Shown here one piece after another: positions 42,163 to 51,747 of a DNA stretch of 64,000 nucleotides. The stretch is taken from positions 310,001 to 374,000 of the forward strand of contig CAZSXR010000003.1 in assembly GCA_964611335.1 (NCBI GenBank), given 5' to 3'. Within the stretch, counting starts at the first letter, position 1, and each line of letters opens with the position of its first letter. Both the position numbers and the translations under genes were made by a program. Below the pieces are notes generated by a model. That model ran no database searches. It was not told where the DNA came from and saw only the letters and a list, made by a program, of their open reading frames with translations. The DNA is from BOG-1112 sp964611335 (lineage in GTDB: Bacteria > Bdellovibrionota_B > Oligoflexia > Oligoflexales > Bog-1112).

Positions 42163-45018
42163 ATGAGAGATCGACCACTAAGTCATTTTTTGAAGATTGC
42201 AGCTATTGCTGTAATAGGGGTAGTAAGTTCGCTATCCTATGCACAAGAAAACCAGATGCAAAATGAGAGCATGTCCGGTGAGCCTTCACAGAGAGTGGAA
42301 GTGACAGGTTCAGCTATCCGACGTATTCCCAAAGAAGGATCCATTCCTGTTCAAATTTATACACAGGAAGATATTCAAAAAACAGGCGCTCAAAATGCAT
42401 CTGATTTTATACAAATGCTACCTGCAATGCAGGGCTATACAGTGTCTGCGGCCTCTGTTAATGGTGGTGGTGGTGGACAGGTTACAGCCTCTCTGCACTC
42501 TGTCGGTGAAAAATATACTTTGGTACTTATAGATGGACGACGTCTTGCAAAAAATTCATCCGTAGGTGGAACAAGTGCGGTAAACTTGGGTGCCCTCCCG
42601 CTTGCCGCGGTGGACAGAGTGGAAGTTCTTACAGATGGAGCTTCTGCGCTGTACGGTTCTGATGCCATCGCTGGGGTTGTTAACTTTATTTTGAAGAAAA
42701 AGACAGAAGAAGGCCAGGTTACTGCAAGTTATAACGCGCCCTTCCGTGCAGGAGGCGGAACAAGTTGGGACGCTTCCGTATACAAAGGTTTTGGCGACTT
42801 TGAAAAGAATGGTTATAACGCCTTTCTCTCTTATCAACACAGTGAACAAAGAGCCCTCGATGCAAGTCGTAGAGGCTTTGCTCAATCTGGGGTGGTTCCG
42901 TTCTCTGTTCATGGACAAAAATATGTGCTTTTTCAGTTAAGTTCCAACACATCGCCTGCTGGTGTCACTCTTCGCCATGCTGATGGTTCCGTAACACAAT
43001 TCTCTCCTGATTTTTATGCAAATGGAAAATGCGGACCTAATACAATTTTAGTCGGCAACTATTGCAAATTTGACTATGCTGCCACAGTTCAAATACTACC
43101 TAAAACTGTTCGTGATGACTGGACTGCAAGTTTAAATTACAAAGTGAATTCGAATATCAATGTTTTTGCAGATGCATTGCTTTCACGTTATGATGTCAAA
43201 TCAAAATATGCTCCGCCTGCACAAGGTCTTTCACTAAAAACAACAGACGCGCTCTACACAAAATACGTAACCCCGTACCTTGCAACATTGAATGAAGATG
43301 CTACTAAAATTACATCTGCATCGATGAATCTACGTTTGGTAGATGCAGGTGGAAGAGAAGATCTCTATCGTACAGATGCTCAACATTTTGTTCTCGGTAT
43401 GGAAGGTAATGCTTGGAAATGGGATTACAATTTTGCATATGTCCACTCTATCAACAAATGGTCAGATATTGCAGAAGGTGGTTATGCAAGTGCGAACACT
43501 TTAGCAACCATTCAAAGTGCGGGAACTTTCGATCCATTTGCTCCTGCGGGAAAATCTGTAGGGATCGTTGCTCCAGCGGTTCTTCATCAAACTCTCGATC
43601 ATGGTTACACCAGTATTGACGTGTTTGCATTTCATGGAGGCAGAGACCTCTTTAAAACTCCAGGTGGCACATCTCAGCTGGGATTGGGAATCGAATCTCT
43701 ATCTGAAATTTATAATGATGAACCAAGTGCTATTCTTCAAAGCACAAACCCACTTCAACCGAATTACACAGATGGTATCATCGGAGGTGGTTCTGGTGCT
43801 CTTCCTTTCAAAGCAAGTCGTTTGAATTACGGTGCCTTTGCAGAAGTGCTTGTCCCAATTATTCACAAATTGGAAGCAACGGGTTCTTTGCGTTATGATC
43901 ACTATGACAAAGTCCATAACTCTACAAATTTCGATCTTAATGCTAACCCTATTAAATCCGCAAAACAAGGTCGTGTAGCTGAAGATTTCACCTACAAACT
44001 TTCTTCACGTTGGCAGCCTGTCAACATGCTTCTCGTTCGTGGTTCTTACGGAACAGGATTTAGAGCACCTTTACTTACAGATATTGCAAACCCAACACAA
44101 TTGTTTGGAGTTACAAATGGAACTTACAATTGTCCAGTCAAAGCACCAGACCCGAATGCTCAATACTGTCAGGGTTCTGCACAGTATGACTTGCTAACAG
44201 GTGGAAACAGCTCTTCAGGTAAAAATGGTTTAAAACCTGAAACTTCAACACAAGCTACAATTGGTGCTAGAGTAGAACCTATACAGTCGCTTTCTATGGG
44301 CCTTGATTACTGGCAAGTACGCATCAAAAATCAAATTGGTGTATTGCAAGAGTCTCTCGCCTTTAACAATCCTTCGATCTATTCAGGTAATTTCATACCC
44401 TATAATGACACTTTACAAGGTCAGACCGTCATCGCTTTCAAACAGACTCCTATCAACTTAAACACTGCTACTTACAAAGGTTTGGATTGGGATGCAAGCT
44501 ACGGACTCGGAACACCTATCGGTAAAATGAACTTTCTCTGGAATGCAAGCTACATGATTGAAGCTCAACAGGATTATCCAGGTGTTGGTAAACAAAGTAG
44601 CCTCGGTATCTTCGGACCTGATAACAAAGTTGTTTCTAAATTCTTAAGTCGTTTTGAAATCAATCTCAAACAATCTGACATGTGGAAACACCTTCTCGCT
44701 ATGAACTACCGTTCTGCATACAAAGATCAGGGTTACGCTGCTTCTGATTCTGCTGTTAAAGTTGTTAACGCGGATGGAACTTATGGTGCCTTTGTAGACA
44801 TGCATGACCATATTGTAAAAGCTTACACGACCTATGACTGGCAGACAGAGTTTTCATGGAAAACGATGATCGCACGTGTAGGTATCAAAAACCTGATGGA
44901 TGCAAAACCACCCTTATCTATTCTAAATGTAGGTAGTGGAAACCAAGTGGGTTACGATGGACGTTATGCAGATCCACTAGGTCGTCAGTACTACGCAACA
45001 CTTGCCTATAAATTCTAA
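42163..45018 (+). CDS. TonB-dependent outer-membrane receptor
   Basis: A 951-residue receptor. Signal peptide (to LSYAQ), plug domain from about residue 40 (QRVEVTGSAIRR, VLIDGRRLAKNSS, VDRVEVLTDGASALYGSDAIAGVVNFILKK) and a long 22-strand-type beta-barrel ending YATLAYKF with a terminal Phe. YGTGFRAPLLTDI and GLKPETSTQATIG are family landmarks. It takes up a large ligand such as a siderophore, cobalamin or oligosaccharide using proton-motive force via TonB; the ligand is unknown. AAGGA precedes ATG. The genes for a TonB/ExbB/ExbD complex follow directly, strongly suggesting a dedicated energy unit. Confidence 0.95.
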   Translation: MRDRPLSHFLKIAAIAVIGVVSSLSYAQENQMQNESMSGEPSQRVEVTGSAIRRIPKEGSIPVQIYTQEDIQKTGAQNASDFIQMLPAMQGYTVSAASVNGGGGGQVTASLHSVGEKYTLVLIDGRRLAKNSSVGGTSAVNLGALPLAAVDRVEVLTDGASALYGSDAIAGVVNFILKKKTEEGQVTASYNAPFRAGGGTSWDASVYKGFGDFEKNGYNAFLSYQHSEQRALDASRRGFAQSGVVPFSVHGQKYVLFQLSSNTSPAGVTLRHADGSVTQFSPDFYANGKCGPNTILVGNYCKFDYAATVQILPKTVRDDWTASLNYKVNSNINVFADALLSRYDVKSKYAPPAQGLSLKTTDALYTKYVTPYLATLNEDATKITSASMNLRLVDAGGREDLYRTDAQHFVLGMEGNAWKWDYNFAYVHSINKWSDIAEGGYASANTLATIQSAGTFDPFAPAGKSVGIVAPAVLHQTLDHGYTSIDVFAFHGGRDLFKTPGGTSQLGLGIESLSEIYNDEPSAILQSTNPLQPNYTDGIIGGGSGALPFKASRLNYGAFAEVLVPIIHKLEATGSLRYDHYDKVHNSTNFDLNANPIKSAKQGRVAEDFTYKLSSRWQPVNMLLVRGSYGTGFRAPLLTDIANPTQLFGVTNGTYNCPVKAPDPNAQYCQGSAQYDLLTGGNSSSGKNGLKPETSTQATIGARVEPIQSLSMGLDYWQVRIKNQIGVLQESLAFNNPSIYSGNFIPYNDTLQGQTVIAFKQTPINLNTATYKGLDWDASYGLGTPIGKMNFLWNASYMIEAQQDYPGVGKQSSLGIFGPDNKVVSKFLSRFEINLKQSDMWKHLLAMNYRSAYKDQGYAASDSAVKVVNADGTYGAFVDMHDHIVKAYTTYDWQTEFSWKTMIARVGIKNLMDAKPPLSILNVGSGNQVGYDGRYADPLGRQYYATLAYKF

Positions 45019-45040
45019 CTAGGTGAACTTTGCCTAATCT

Positions 45041-45079
45041 CCTCTCTCTGATTTATTGCTAGAATAAATCAGAGAGAGG
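45041..45079 (+). terminator. 17-bp hairpin between receptor and tonB, burying the tonB ribosome site
   Basis: CCTCTCTCTGATTTATT (45041-45057) pairs perfectly with 45063-45079 around a five-base loop. The right arm contains AGAGAGG, the only ribosome site for the GTG of tonB at 45087. No good T-run follows, so it could be a partial terminator, a 3'-end protector of the receptor mRNA, or a structure that limits TonB translation. Confidence 0.7.
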
Positions 45080-45086
45080 GTTTCCT

Positions 45087-45773
45087 GTGGACAATTGGGA
45101 AAGCGAAGAAAGACATCCGAAAAGAAATATAATTGCAGCATCTGCTGTGATTATATTTCATGTCTTCATTCTCTATGCAGCAGCGACAGGTCTTGGTGAA
45201 CAGATCATGGAAATGCAGGTCAAACCTGTGTTTGCTAAACTCGTAGACGAATTCAAACCCGTTCCTCCACCTCCTATGGCAGAAAAGTCAAAACCATCAG
45301 AACTTCCAAAAAAAGATCCAAAACCTATTATCAATAAGCCCAAAGTGAAGGCTCCTCCTATTTCCTACGCACCAAAAGCCGAAGTGCATAATAATGAGGA
45401 ATCAAAAGAAGGTATTCGAGCTGTAGGCAGTGAAAAACCCCTCACAGATGAGATGTCCACATCTTTGGAACAACCACAACAAGGTGGTGAAATATCTCAC
45501 GTAGAAGCAAAAATTTCCGGAGATTGCGATAAACCAGAATATCCAAGATCCTCATTGAGAAACAACGAAGAAGGTGTTGTAGATGTGAAGTTGAAAATCA
45601 GCGACAAAGGAGATGTCCTAGATGCAGAAATTGTTAGAAGCAGTGGTTTTCCAGATTTGGATAAAGCAACTTTGAGAGCATGGAGCTTGTGTCATTTTAC
45701 ACCCGCAATGCACGAGGGAAAGGTCGTAGAATCCACAACTATCATAGAATATATTTGGAAAATTAAAGAATAG
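45087..45773 (+). CDS. tonB: TonB energy transducer
   Basis: A 228-residue protein with one N-terminal membrane helix (about 18-35), a proline/lysine-rich periplasmic spacer (PPPPMAEKSKPSELPKK, 62-95), and a C-terminal TonB domain (YPRSSLRNNEEGVVDVKL to IEYIWKI, about 145-228). It links inner-membrane ExbB/ExbD motion to the receptor. GTG at 45087 is the start; its ribosome site lies in the preceding hairpin. It is followed by exbB after a 25-base gap. Confidence 0.93.
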   Translation: MDNWESEERHPKRNIIAASAVIIFHVFILYAAATGLGEQIMEMQVKPVFAKLVDEFKPVPPPPMAEKSKPSELPKKDPKPIINKPKVKAPPISYAPKAEVHNNEESKEGIRAVGSEKPLTDEMSTSLEQPQQGGEISHVEAKISGDCDKPEYPRSSLRNNEEGVVDVKLKISDKGDVLDAEIVRSSGFPDLDKATLRAWSLCHFTPAMHEGKVVESTTIIEYIWKIKE

Positions 45774-45798
45774 ATTTCAAGTAGGCCGGAGGAAATTC

Positions 45799-46566
45799 AT
45801 GAAGTTTTTTAGCAAAAGAATGTACTTGGATTTAATAGCTTTGTTTTGTTTGGCTTTGCTTGTGACAGCTGTAAGAGGTGCAGGAGTGACTAATCCCTAT
45901 GGCCTTGATGCCCTTTGGTATGGTGGTGATTTTATAGCAAGAGGGACATTGATCATTTTGATCCTGATGTCTTCTATAAGTTGGTACATCATAGTTATCA
46001 AAGTTGTTGAGCAACAAAAACTTGTAAAATTAAGTAAAACAGTGCAAAAAACATTTTGGAAATCTACAAGTCTTGATTCTGCAATTGAAGAATTTAAGAA
46101 AGACAGTGTGTTTAAATCTATGACTCTTGCTGGAAAGCAATCTCTCTCTGATTTTAATAACGAGTTGTCAGAAAAGATTGATCTGAATTCATGGATTTTA
46201 AAATCTATGTCACGACCAAGTGAGCACTTGCAAAATAATCTTCAAGAAGGACTCTCCTTTCTGGCTACTGTAGGCGCTACAGCGCCATTCATAGGTCTTT
46301 TTGGAACAGTTTGGGGAATTTATCATGCTCTAACTGCAATTGGCGTTGCTGGACAAGCTTCTATTGATAAGGTTGCAGGCCCCGTTGGGGAAGCTTTGAT
46401 CATGACAGCTATGGGTTTGGCTGTCGCGACACCTGCTGCTATTGCTTACAACATGATCCTTCGACGAAATAAAAAAATTATGGAAGACGTACGTTTGTTT
46501 TCTTCGGATTTACATTCTATGTTTCTGAGAGGTGTAGCTCCTAACAAAGTAATAAGAAGGATCTAA
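45799..46566 (+). CDS. exbB: ExbB/TolQ/MotA-family proton channel protein
   Basis: A 255-residue membrane protein with three main helices: an N-terminal signal-anchor-like helix (8-28), one near 45-70, and the conserved pair in the second half (GLSFLATVGATAPFIGLFGTVWGIY and GPVGEALIMTAMGLAVATPAAIAY). These are the TolQ/ExbB signatures. With ExbD it forms the proton-driven motor that energises TonB. A GGAGG ribosome site precedes the ATG. Confidence 0.93.
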   Translation: MKFFSKRMYLDLIALFCLALLVTAVRGAGVTNPYGLDALWYGGDFIARGTLIILILMSSISWYIIVIKVVEQQKLVKLSKTVQKTFWKSTSLDSAIEEFKKDSVFKSMTLAGKQSLSDFNNELSEKIDLNSWILKSMSRPSEHLQNNLQEGLSFLATVGATAPFIGLFGTVWGIYHALTAIGVAGQASIDKVAGPVGEALIMTAMGLAVATPAAIAYNMILRRNKKIMEDVRLFSSDLHSMFLRGVAPNKVIRRI

Positions 46567-46568
46567 GC

Positions 46569-47000
46569 ATGTCATTTAATCTCGATTCCTCTGGTGATGA
46601 ATCGGAAGTTATGAGTGGTATCAATACAACACCTTTGGTTGATATCATGCTTGTTCTTTTAATTATTTTCCTTCTAACAATTCCTGTTGTGATCCATGTC
46701 ATTCCTGTGGAACTTCCTAAAGATGTCAATGAACCTTATGAAGCACGTGCTGAAAATATAAATCTTACAGTCGATAAGGCGGGACTCGTTTACTGGAATA
46801 CGACTGAAATCCCCACTATGCGTATACTTGTTTATAAACTGAAAGCTGTAGCAGCTTTGAAACCCCAACCGGAATTGCACATTCGGGGTGACGAAGAAGC
46901 CCGTTATGAAAACATTGGAAAGGTTATTTTTGCAGCAAAACGTGCAGGGATCACTAAGGTAGGATTCATTATTCAACCTCCAGTAAGAGAACTTTTTTGA
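46569..47000 (+). CDS. exbD: ExbD/TolR-family protein, first copy
   Basis: A 143-residue protein with one membrane helix bearing the functional aspartate in TTPLVDIMLVLLIIFLLTIP and a periplasmic domain ending ITKVGFIIQP. It starts two bases after the exbB stop. With the following gene it gives two ExbD-type subunits. Confidence 0.92.
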   Translation: MSFNLDSSGDESEVMSGINTTPLVDIMLVLLIIFLLTIPVVIHVIPVELPKDVNEPYEARAENINLTVDKAGLVYWNTTEIPTMRILVYKLKAVAALKPQPELHIRGDEEARYENIGKVIFAAKRAGITKVGFIIQPPVRELF

Positions 47001-47455
47001 AACCTAAAAAATACCATTTTAAAATGGAAGAATCTTCCGATGCAGGGCCCATGATCGATATGAACATGACCCCTTTGATTGACGTTATGTTGGTACTTAT
47101 CGTGATGCTTATCATCACCATCCCTATTCAAAATCACATGGTCAAACTCTTTCAACCAAATACCACTCAGCCTCCTCCAGATGTTTTGCCATTTATTAAT
47201 TTTGTAGATGTCGATGGAGAGGGAATTATCTATTGGAATGGAGAAAAAATGGACTCGATTCTTCTCCTTGAAATAAGAATGAAAGAAGTAGTTCTCAAAG
47301 GAAATATCGAGGAAGTTCATATCAGACCTAATAAAAATACTCTGTATAAACCTGTTGCAAAAGTTTTGGCAGCTGCTCAGCGTACAGGGCTTACAAAGTT
47401 GGGTATTGTAGGTAATGAACAGTTTATCAAAGATCCCGATCTTATGGCTCCTTGA
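46997..47455 (+). CDS. ExbD/TolR-family protein, second copy
   Basis: A 152-residue ExbD paralogue with the helix MTPLIDVMLVLIVMLIITIP including the conserved aspartate. The start is TTG at 46997 overlapping the stop of the first exbD (TTGA), giving tight coupling; ATG at 47024 is an alternative. Two ExbD proteins beside one ExbB are known from several proteobacteria, where the second is sometimes needed only for particular substrates. It is the last gene of the unit and converges with the next gene. Confidence 0.9.
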   Translation: MKPKKYHFKMEESSDAGPMIDMNMTPLIDVMLVLIVMLIITIPIQNHMVKLFQPNTTQPPPDVLPFINFVDVDGEGIIYWNGEKMDSILLLEIRMKEVVLKGNIEEVHIRPNKNTLYKPVAKVLAAAQRTGLTKLGIVGNEQFIKDPDLMAP

Positions 47456-47465
47456 GAGGGAGCGG

Positions 47466-48941
47466 CTACTCTTCTTTCTTTACAAGTACAATTCCTTCTT
47501 CAGAAGCAATTTTTCTTGGAGCTTTAGGTGTGGAGGAACTTTCACCTCGTGGTGAAAGCAAGTCTCTAATATTGGAAACCTTGATTCTCAGTCTGCTATG
47601 TATTCTGTCAGCGGATGAGGATTTGTCTTTTCCATCGGATCCTGGTGTGTTTATATTTTCATAAGCGGGGCTATCTTTTTTTCCAGAGCTTGGTGCAGCA
47701 TAATCTTTTTCTGGTGCATGCCCTTCGGAAAAAATGGGGAATTTCGGCTTTCCTTTCTCTCTAGGAGATTTCAACCTTGGAGATTTAGGTGACTTGTCTA
47801 TGGGTACTTTGATAATAACAGAAGAAATGGGAGAAGATGAAGAGCTCAAGGAACTGGGTGAGTCCGAGCTGCTGCCAGCATAGGGTAGTGTCCTTGAATG
47901 AAAAGCCGCATTTTTGAGAGTTTTTAAATTGAGTGGAGGCATTTTTACACTCTTAATCCACATCTCCATGCTTTTATTATAGTTTAGTAAAAAACTTCCA
48001 GATTGCACGAGCGACTGAGCAAACTCCTCTTTGTGATTGATGTCTTTTAAAGAGTCGAAATCTTCAATTTTTGGAGAAACACCTAATTTTTTTAATGTCT
48101 CAGCAAAAAAACTTGGTGCTAACAACGGATTTTCTAACTCTTTACTTTTTTTCAAATGCTTACTCGATTCGGGACTATAGATACCTTTCATTGAATTCTT
48201 TCTAAGACTCTGATTTGTGATATAAGGAATTACAATTCGCAATAAAAGCACATTGAGGAGATAGAAATCGAAGTTAGGAGTGTAACTAAAGTCTCCCTCA
48301 TACTGGATGTACTCAAAACGTAGCTTTAACCGATTAATAAATGCTAAAATTCGCATTTTTTCTTCTTTTTGAGTTTTTGTGAGTTCGTTCGTAAGTATAT
48401 CCAGTATCGAAATAAAAAAATCAGGGGAATTTATATGATTGGCATCTTTCGGGTATTTGCTTAAAAATTTTGCTAAATAAGGTTCGTAGGTGTTGCGTAA
48501 TATTTCTAAAATTCCCGTATAACAAGGGTGATCTTCTCTAAGAAATGTATCGTTATATTTCGAATGGGGACTCATAAGGAAAGCATAAAACTCGTCTAAA
48601 CGATCTTTCTCGAACGATTTAAACCCATACGAAGATTCCTTAGATCGGAGTTCTATATACTTTTGCAATTGAGCTTTTTTAATTTCATCGACATCAAGGA
48701 TATGAGAGTTCCCTTTTTCTATATATCTGTGAAGTATGGCTCTTGCCTGTTTTATGTCTTCCCCTTCTTCGTCAGATAGAAGCGAATCTTCAGGGTCTTC
48801 TTTTTCTTTTTTAGAATCGTCATAACTCGGTACAGGTTTCAGATTTACCCAGTCTAAATCTTCTTCTGCAGCTGCGAAAATAGAAGAAGAAAAGATAAAT
48901 AAGATCCCTAAAACACATGTTTTTAAACTTGAGAAAATCAT
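47466..48941 (-). CDS. Exported protein of unknown function with Ser/Lys-rich C-terminus
   Basis: About 491 residues. ATG 48941 follows AAAGG at seven bases and opens on a signal peptide (to IFAAAEE); a TTG at 48956 is less likely. The middle (about 90-330) is helical. It has the segment LLNVLLLRIVIPYITNQ, faintly recalling the FLFLRFI-PAI helix of RasGAP domains, but this is only a resemblance. The tail (about 360-490) is low-complexity and basic, with SSLSSSSSPISS, SPKSPRLKSPREKG and a final PRKIASEEG. It is transcribed with the tandem AAA+ gene 16 bases upstream. Confidence 0.7.
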   Translation of the reverse strand: MIFSSLKTCVLGILFIFSSSIFAAAEEDLDWVNLKPVPSYDDSKKEKEDPEDSLLSDEEGEDIKQARAILHRYIEKGNSHILDVDEIKKAQLQKYIELRSKESSYGFKSFEKDRLDEFYAFLMSPHSKYNDTFLREDHPCYTGILEILRNTYEPYLAKFLSKYPKDANHINSPDFFISILDILTNELTKTQKEEKMRILAFINRLKLRFEYIQYEGDFSYTPNFDFYLLNVLLLRIVIPYITNQSLRKNSMKGIYSPESSKHLKKSKELENPLLAPSFFAETLKKLGVSPKIEDFDSLKDINHKEEFAQSLVQSGSFLLNYNKSMEMWIKSVKMPPLNLKTLKNAAFHSRTLPYAGSSSDSPSSLSSSSSPISSVIIKVPIDKSPKSPRLKSPREKGKPKFPIFSEGHAPEKDYAAPSSGKKDSPAYENINTPGSDGKDKSSSADRIHSRLRIKVSNIRDLLSPRGESSSTPKAPRKIASEEGIVLVKKEE

Positions 48942-48957
48942 AGTAGTGCCTTTCAAT

Positions 48958-51702
48958 CTATTCTAGATCGATGATGTCAAAGTATTTGGAAGCCTCTTTC
49001 CAATTGATCTCATTTCTTTCATAACTTTGTTCAATATCCTGAAGATCAAGAGATTGCTGAAAATCAAAATCACCGATAGGATCTCTTATCCACATCAGAT
49101 AGCTTTCTAGAAAATCCAATAAGGGACGAAGGCTTGTCTGCTGTTTTATAATGTGACTATAGGCTGCCGCATCTTGAATCATTTTTCGATGAGTCTCATT
49201 CGCCTTCAAACCATGACTTTTCATGAGTGGTTCAAATCTATCCCATAGAATTTGAATTTTCCCCTCTACATCATAACCGTCGATACGTATCTTCGTCATG
49301 CGATCAGCTAAAGAAGAACCAAGTCTCTGAGTATCCAAATTTTCATTTCCAACAAGTATGTAAAAAAATCGAGATACATCCATTTTTATATGAAGGTCTT
49401 TGACTTCCATTTCTCTCAAATCACTGTCCAATATATCCAATAAATAAGATTGGACATGTTTAACATCCTCTCCAGGATAGTTCAGAATTTTATCAATCTC
49501 ATTGACATAGAGTACAGAATTTTTCTCTAAACTTTCTCCATCTTGTTTTTGTGTAAAAAGTTGAACAAGGGGTGAAGCTTCATGGGAAGATGTAAAATCA
49601 AAAGGATTTCCTCCAAAAAATTCCACATAATGAGATCCCTTAAAATCAAGATTCAAAACATTCAAGCCCATCACCTTGGCAAGACCTTGGGCCAGATAAG
49701 ATTTGCCTGTGCCTGGAGGACCATAGATGTACAGTATATGCTTCTTGATGTAATGTTTTCCGGTCTCATCGGTAGAGGCCTGAATATGTTTTCTTACTGC
49801 ATCTGTAAGAGTCGTTTGAGCTTCCTGAGAATAAGGTTTTAATAAATTTTTTAAATATCTCTCAATCTGCTCTTTTTGAGAGGATAAATTTTTAACTTTA
49901 GATGGAAAGCTCATCAAGAGGTCGATGTTATTCAGATAGTTTTCAACTTGCTTTTTTTCTGCTTTGTTTTCAGGAAGAAGCGCTTCATAAAACAATTTGC
50001 TATTCACTATTTTATGAAATCGCATTTCGATATGTTTCTGTTGAGAAGATGTAAAATCGTTTTTTCTTCTTTGGTATTTCTGTAATTGCATCTCGTAAAG
50101 ACTGTAGATATCTTTGTAAATTTGAGTGTTTTTTTCCAATTTTGAGAGCATCGGAAAAGATTCGAATCTCCTCTTTGGATGACTCAAATGGGACACGAAT
50201 TCTCCAATGGTTTTTAACAAGCTCCTTAGACCAGGATTATTCTCCTGATCCTTGTGAGCTGCTTCTACGATACTCCTCATTTCTCTATCTGAAATTTCAA
50301 TACCTTCAAGCTTTGCTATCCCTTGTCCAAACTTATGGCAGGCTATGGAAATGCGTTTATCAATTTCGAAGGGACCCACTTGCACAAGTGTCATTCGGTC
50401 CATAAACGCATTATAGGCATCATAGACAGGAGCATTAGCAGCTAAAAGGAAATTGGCATTGGAAATATCTATGGGTAAACCGTCAAATCCGTAAATCTGA
50501 ACTTTTGAGGAATCACTAGCAAACAAAGTTTTAATAAAATAATTTGTCAGCTCTGAAGAGCTTTTCTTGTTAAAGGTTTTATCAGCCTCATCGAAAATAA
50601 TAAAGGCGTTCTTGTAATTTTTATCTTTCGGCAAAGTTGAAAAGGCATGTGCAAGCTTTGAAAGATGTTCATTATTCGAGGAAGGGTCGGAATCACCTAT
50701 GAGGTCTTCAAGAGAAGAAATTCCTTCCAAAGATATACGTATAACAGGAAGACCATAGTTTCGCGTTTGATCTTGCTCTTCGTAAAAAATTTCAGCAAAT
50801 CTGTCTAGAAAATAGCTTTTTCCTGTTCCAGGGGGGCCTTGAATGTAAAGAATATCACGGAAAGGAATAGCTTTTAGAGAACTGTCAAAGTGAGATAAAT
50901 AAGAGATTGATTCGGCATAATTTCTAAGTTTGTTTTGTAACTCAGGGTTAAAATTTTGTATGAGTTCGGAAAGCCTTGCTTCATCTACTTTGACCTTCAT
51001 CATCTTTTTGGGGAGTGCAAGTATATATTTTATTTTCCTAAGACCCGCTTGAATGCGTTCTTTTTGTGCAGAACCTGAATCCATATTGGTATCAAAAAGA
51101 TTTGTAAAAATATTATCTATAAGTTTCTGATGCTTTTGAGGAAGTGAATCTTTTATTTTCCAATAATGAAGTTCAGCAGCTTTGACTTGCATTTCAGGAA
51201 CCCATGTCGTGAAGGAGTCTTTCTTTGAAGGAAAAACATAGTGATTTACAACAGTTGCGATAACTTGCGATGTTTGGAGGAAGCTCTCCATTTGTCTGTA
51301 TAAAATTCCTCCAATGATGTTGATTTCATGCAGTGTTCTGCTGACTTTTTTGAAGGAATCTTGAAATGAATAGGAAGGATCTCGTAGGGAAGAATATGCG
51401 AAATGAAAACATGTAGGAATGAGAAAGATTGAACCGTAATTTACAAGAGATCCTACAAATTCATAGCTTTTATTTTCGTAGTACCACCACCAAGCTTTAT
51501 CGAGTTCTTCGGAAGTCAAAGAAAAGGGTTCATATAAGACGTCATCCTCATTAAGTGGTTCAGAAAAATCTTGATCTTGACGCATTCCTTCTTCAAACGC
51601 GGTTTTACATAGAGAAAGTGCGTCGCTAGGACTTTCTTTTGAAGCAAAAGAAGTCATAGAATACAAACTCATAACTAAAATGAATGAAAAAGCAGTGCTC
51701 AT
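48958..51702 (-). CDS. Tandem AAA+ ATPase with a signal peptide
   Basis: A 914-residue protein. It begins with a signal peptide (to TSFA) and a further hydrophobic stretch at about 82-105 followed by basic residues. Two AAA+ modules follow: the first with GPPGTGKS near 288-296 and Walker B IIFDEADK, the second with GPPGTGKS near 663-671 and LYVNEIDK, where asparagine replaces the usual Walker B aspartate. Sensor-like LAANAP and LVGNENLD and FMDRM/LADRM arginine segments are present. The modules resemble Lon/MoxR-type ATPases but no protease domain follows. An exported double AAA+ protein is unusual because the periplasm lacks ATP. Confidence 0.78.
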   Translation of the reverse strand: MSTAFSFILVMSLYSMTSFASKESPSDALSLCKTAFEEGMRQDQDFSEPLNEDDVLYEPFSLTSEELDKAWWWYYENKSYEFVGSLVNYGSIFLIPTCFHFAYSSLRDPSYSFQDSFKKVSRTLHEINIIGGILYRQMESFLQTSQVIATVVNHYVFPSKKDSFTTWVPEMQVKAAELHYWKIKDSLPQKHQKLIDNIFTNLFDTNMDSGSAQKERIQAGLRKIKYILALPKKMMKVKVDEARLSELIQNFNPELQNKLRNYAESISYLSHFDSSLKAIPFRDILYIQGPPGTGKSYFLDRFAEIFYEEQDQTRNYGLPVIRISLEGISSLEDLIGDSDPSSNNEHLSKLAHAFSTLPKDKNYKNAFIIFDEADKTFNKKSSSELTNYFIKTLFASDSSKVQIYGFDGLPIDISNANFLLAANAPVYDAYNAFMDRMTLVQVGPFEIDKRISIACHKFGQGIAKLEGIEISDREMRSIVEAAHKDQENNPGLRSLLKTIGEFVSHLSHPKRRFESFPMLSKLEKNTQIYKDIYSLYEMQLQKYQRRKNDFTSSQQKHIEMRFHKIVNSKLFYEALLPENKAEKKQVENYLNNIDLLMSFPSKVKNLSSQKEQIERYLKNLLKPYSQEAQTTLTDAVRKHIQASTDETGKHYIKKHILYIYGPPGTGKSYLAQGLAKVMGLNVLNLDFKGSHYVEFFGGNPFDFTSSHEASPLVQLFTQKQDGESLEKNSVLYVNEIDKILNYPGEDVKHVQSYLLDILDSDLREMEVKDLHIKMDVSRFFYILVGNENLDTQRLGSSLADRMTKIRIDGYDVEGKIQILWDRFEPLMKSHGLKANETHRKMIQDAAAYSHIIKQQTSLRPLLDFLESYLMWIRDPIGDFDFQQSLDLQDIEQSYERNEINWKEASKYFDIIDLE

Positions 51703-51747
51703 TAATATTCTTCAAGAATTAATTTAACGTCAAAATCCCTGTATAGG

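Noticed and set aside
42210..45018. Long antisense frames inside the TonB receptor and kdpB genes
   Set aside because: They are shadows of strong coding frames, without ribosome sites or family motifs.
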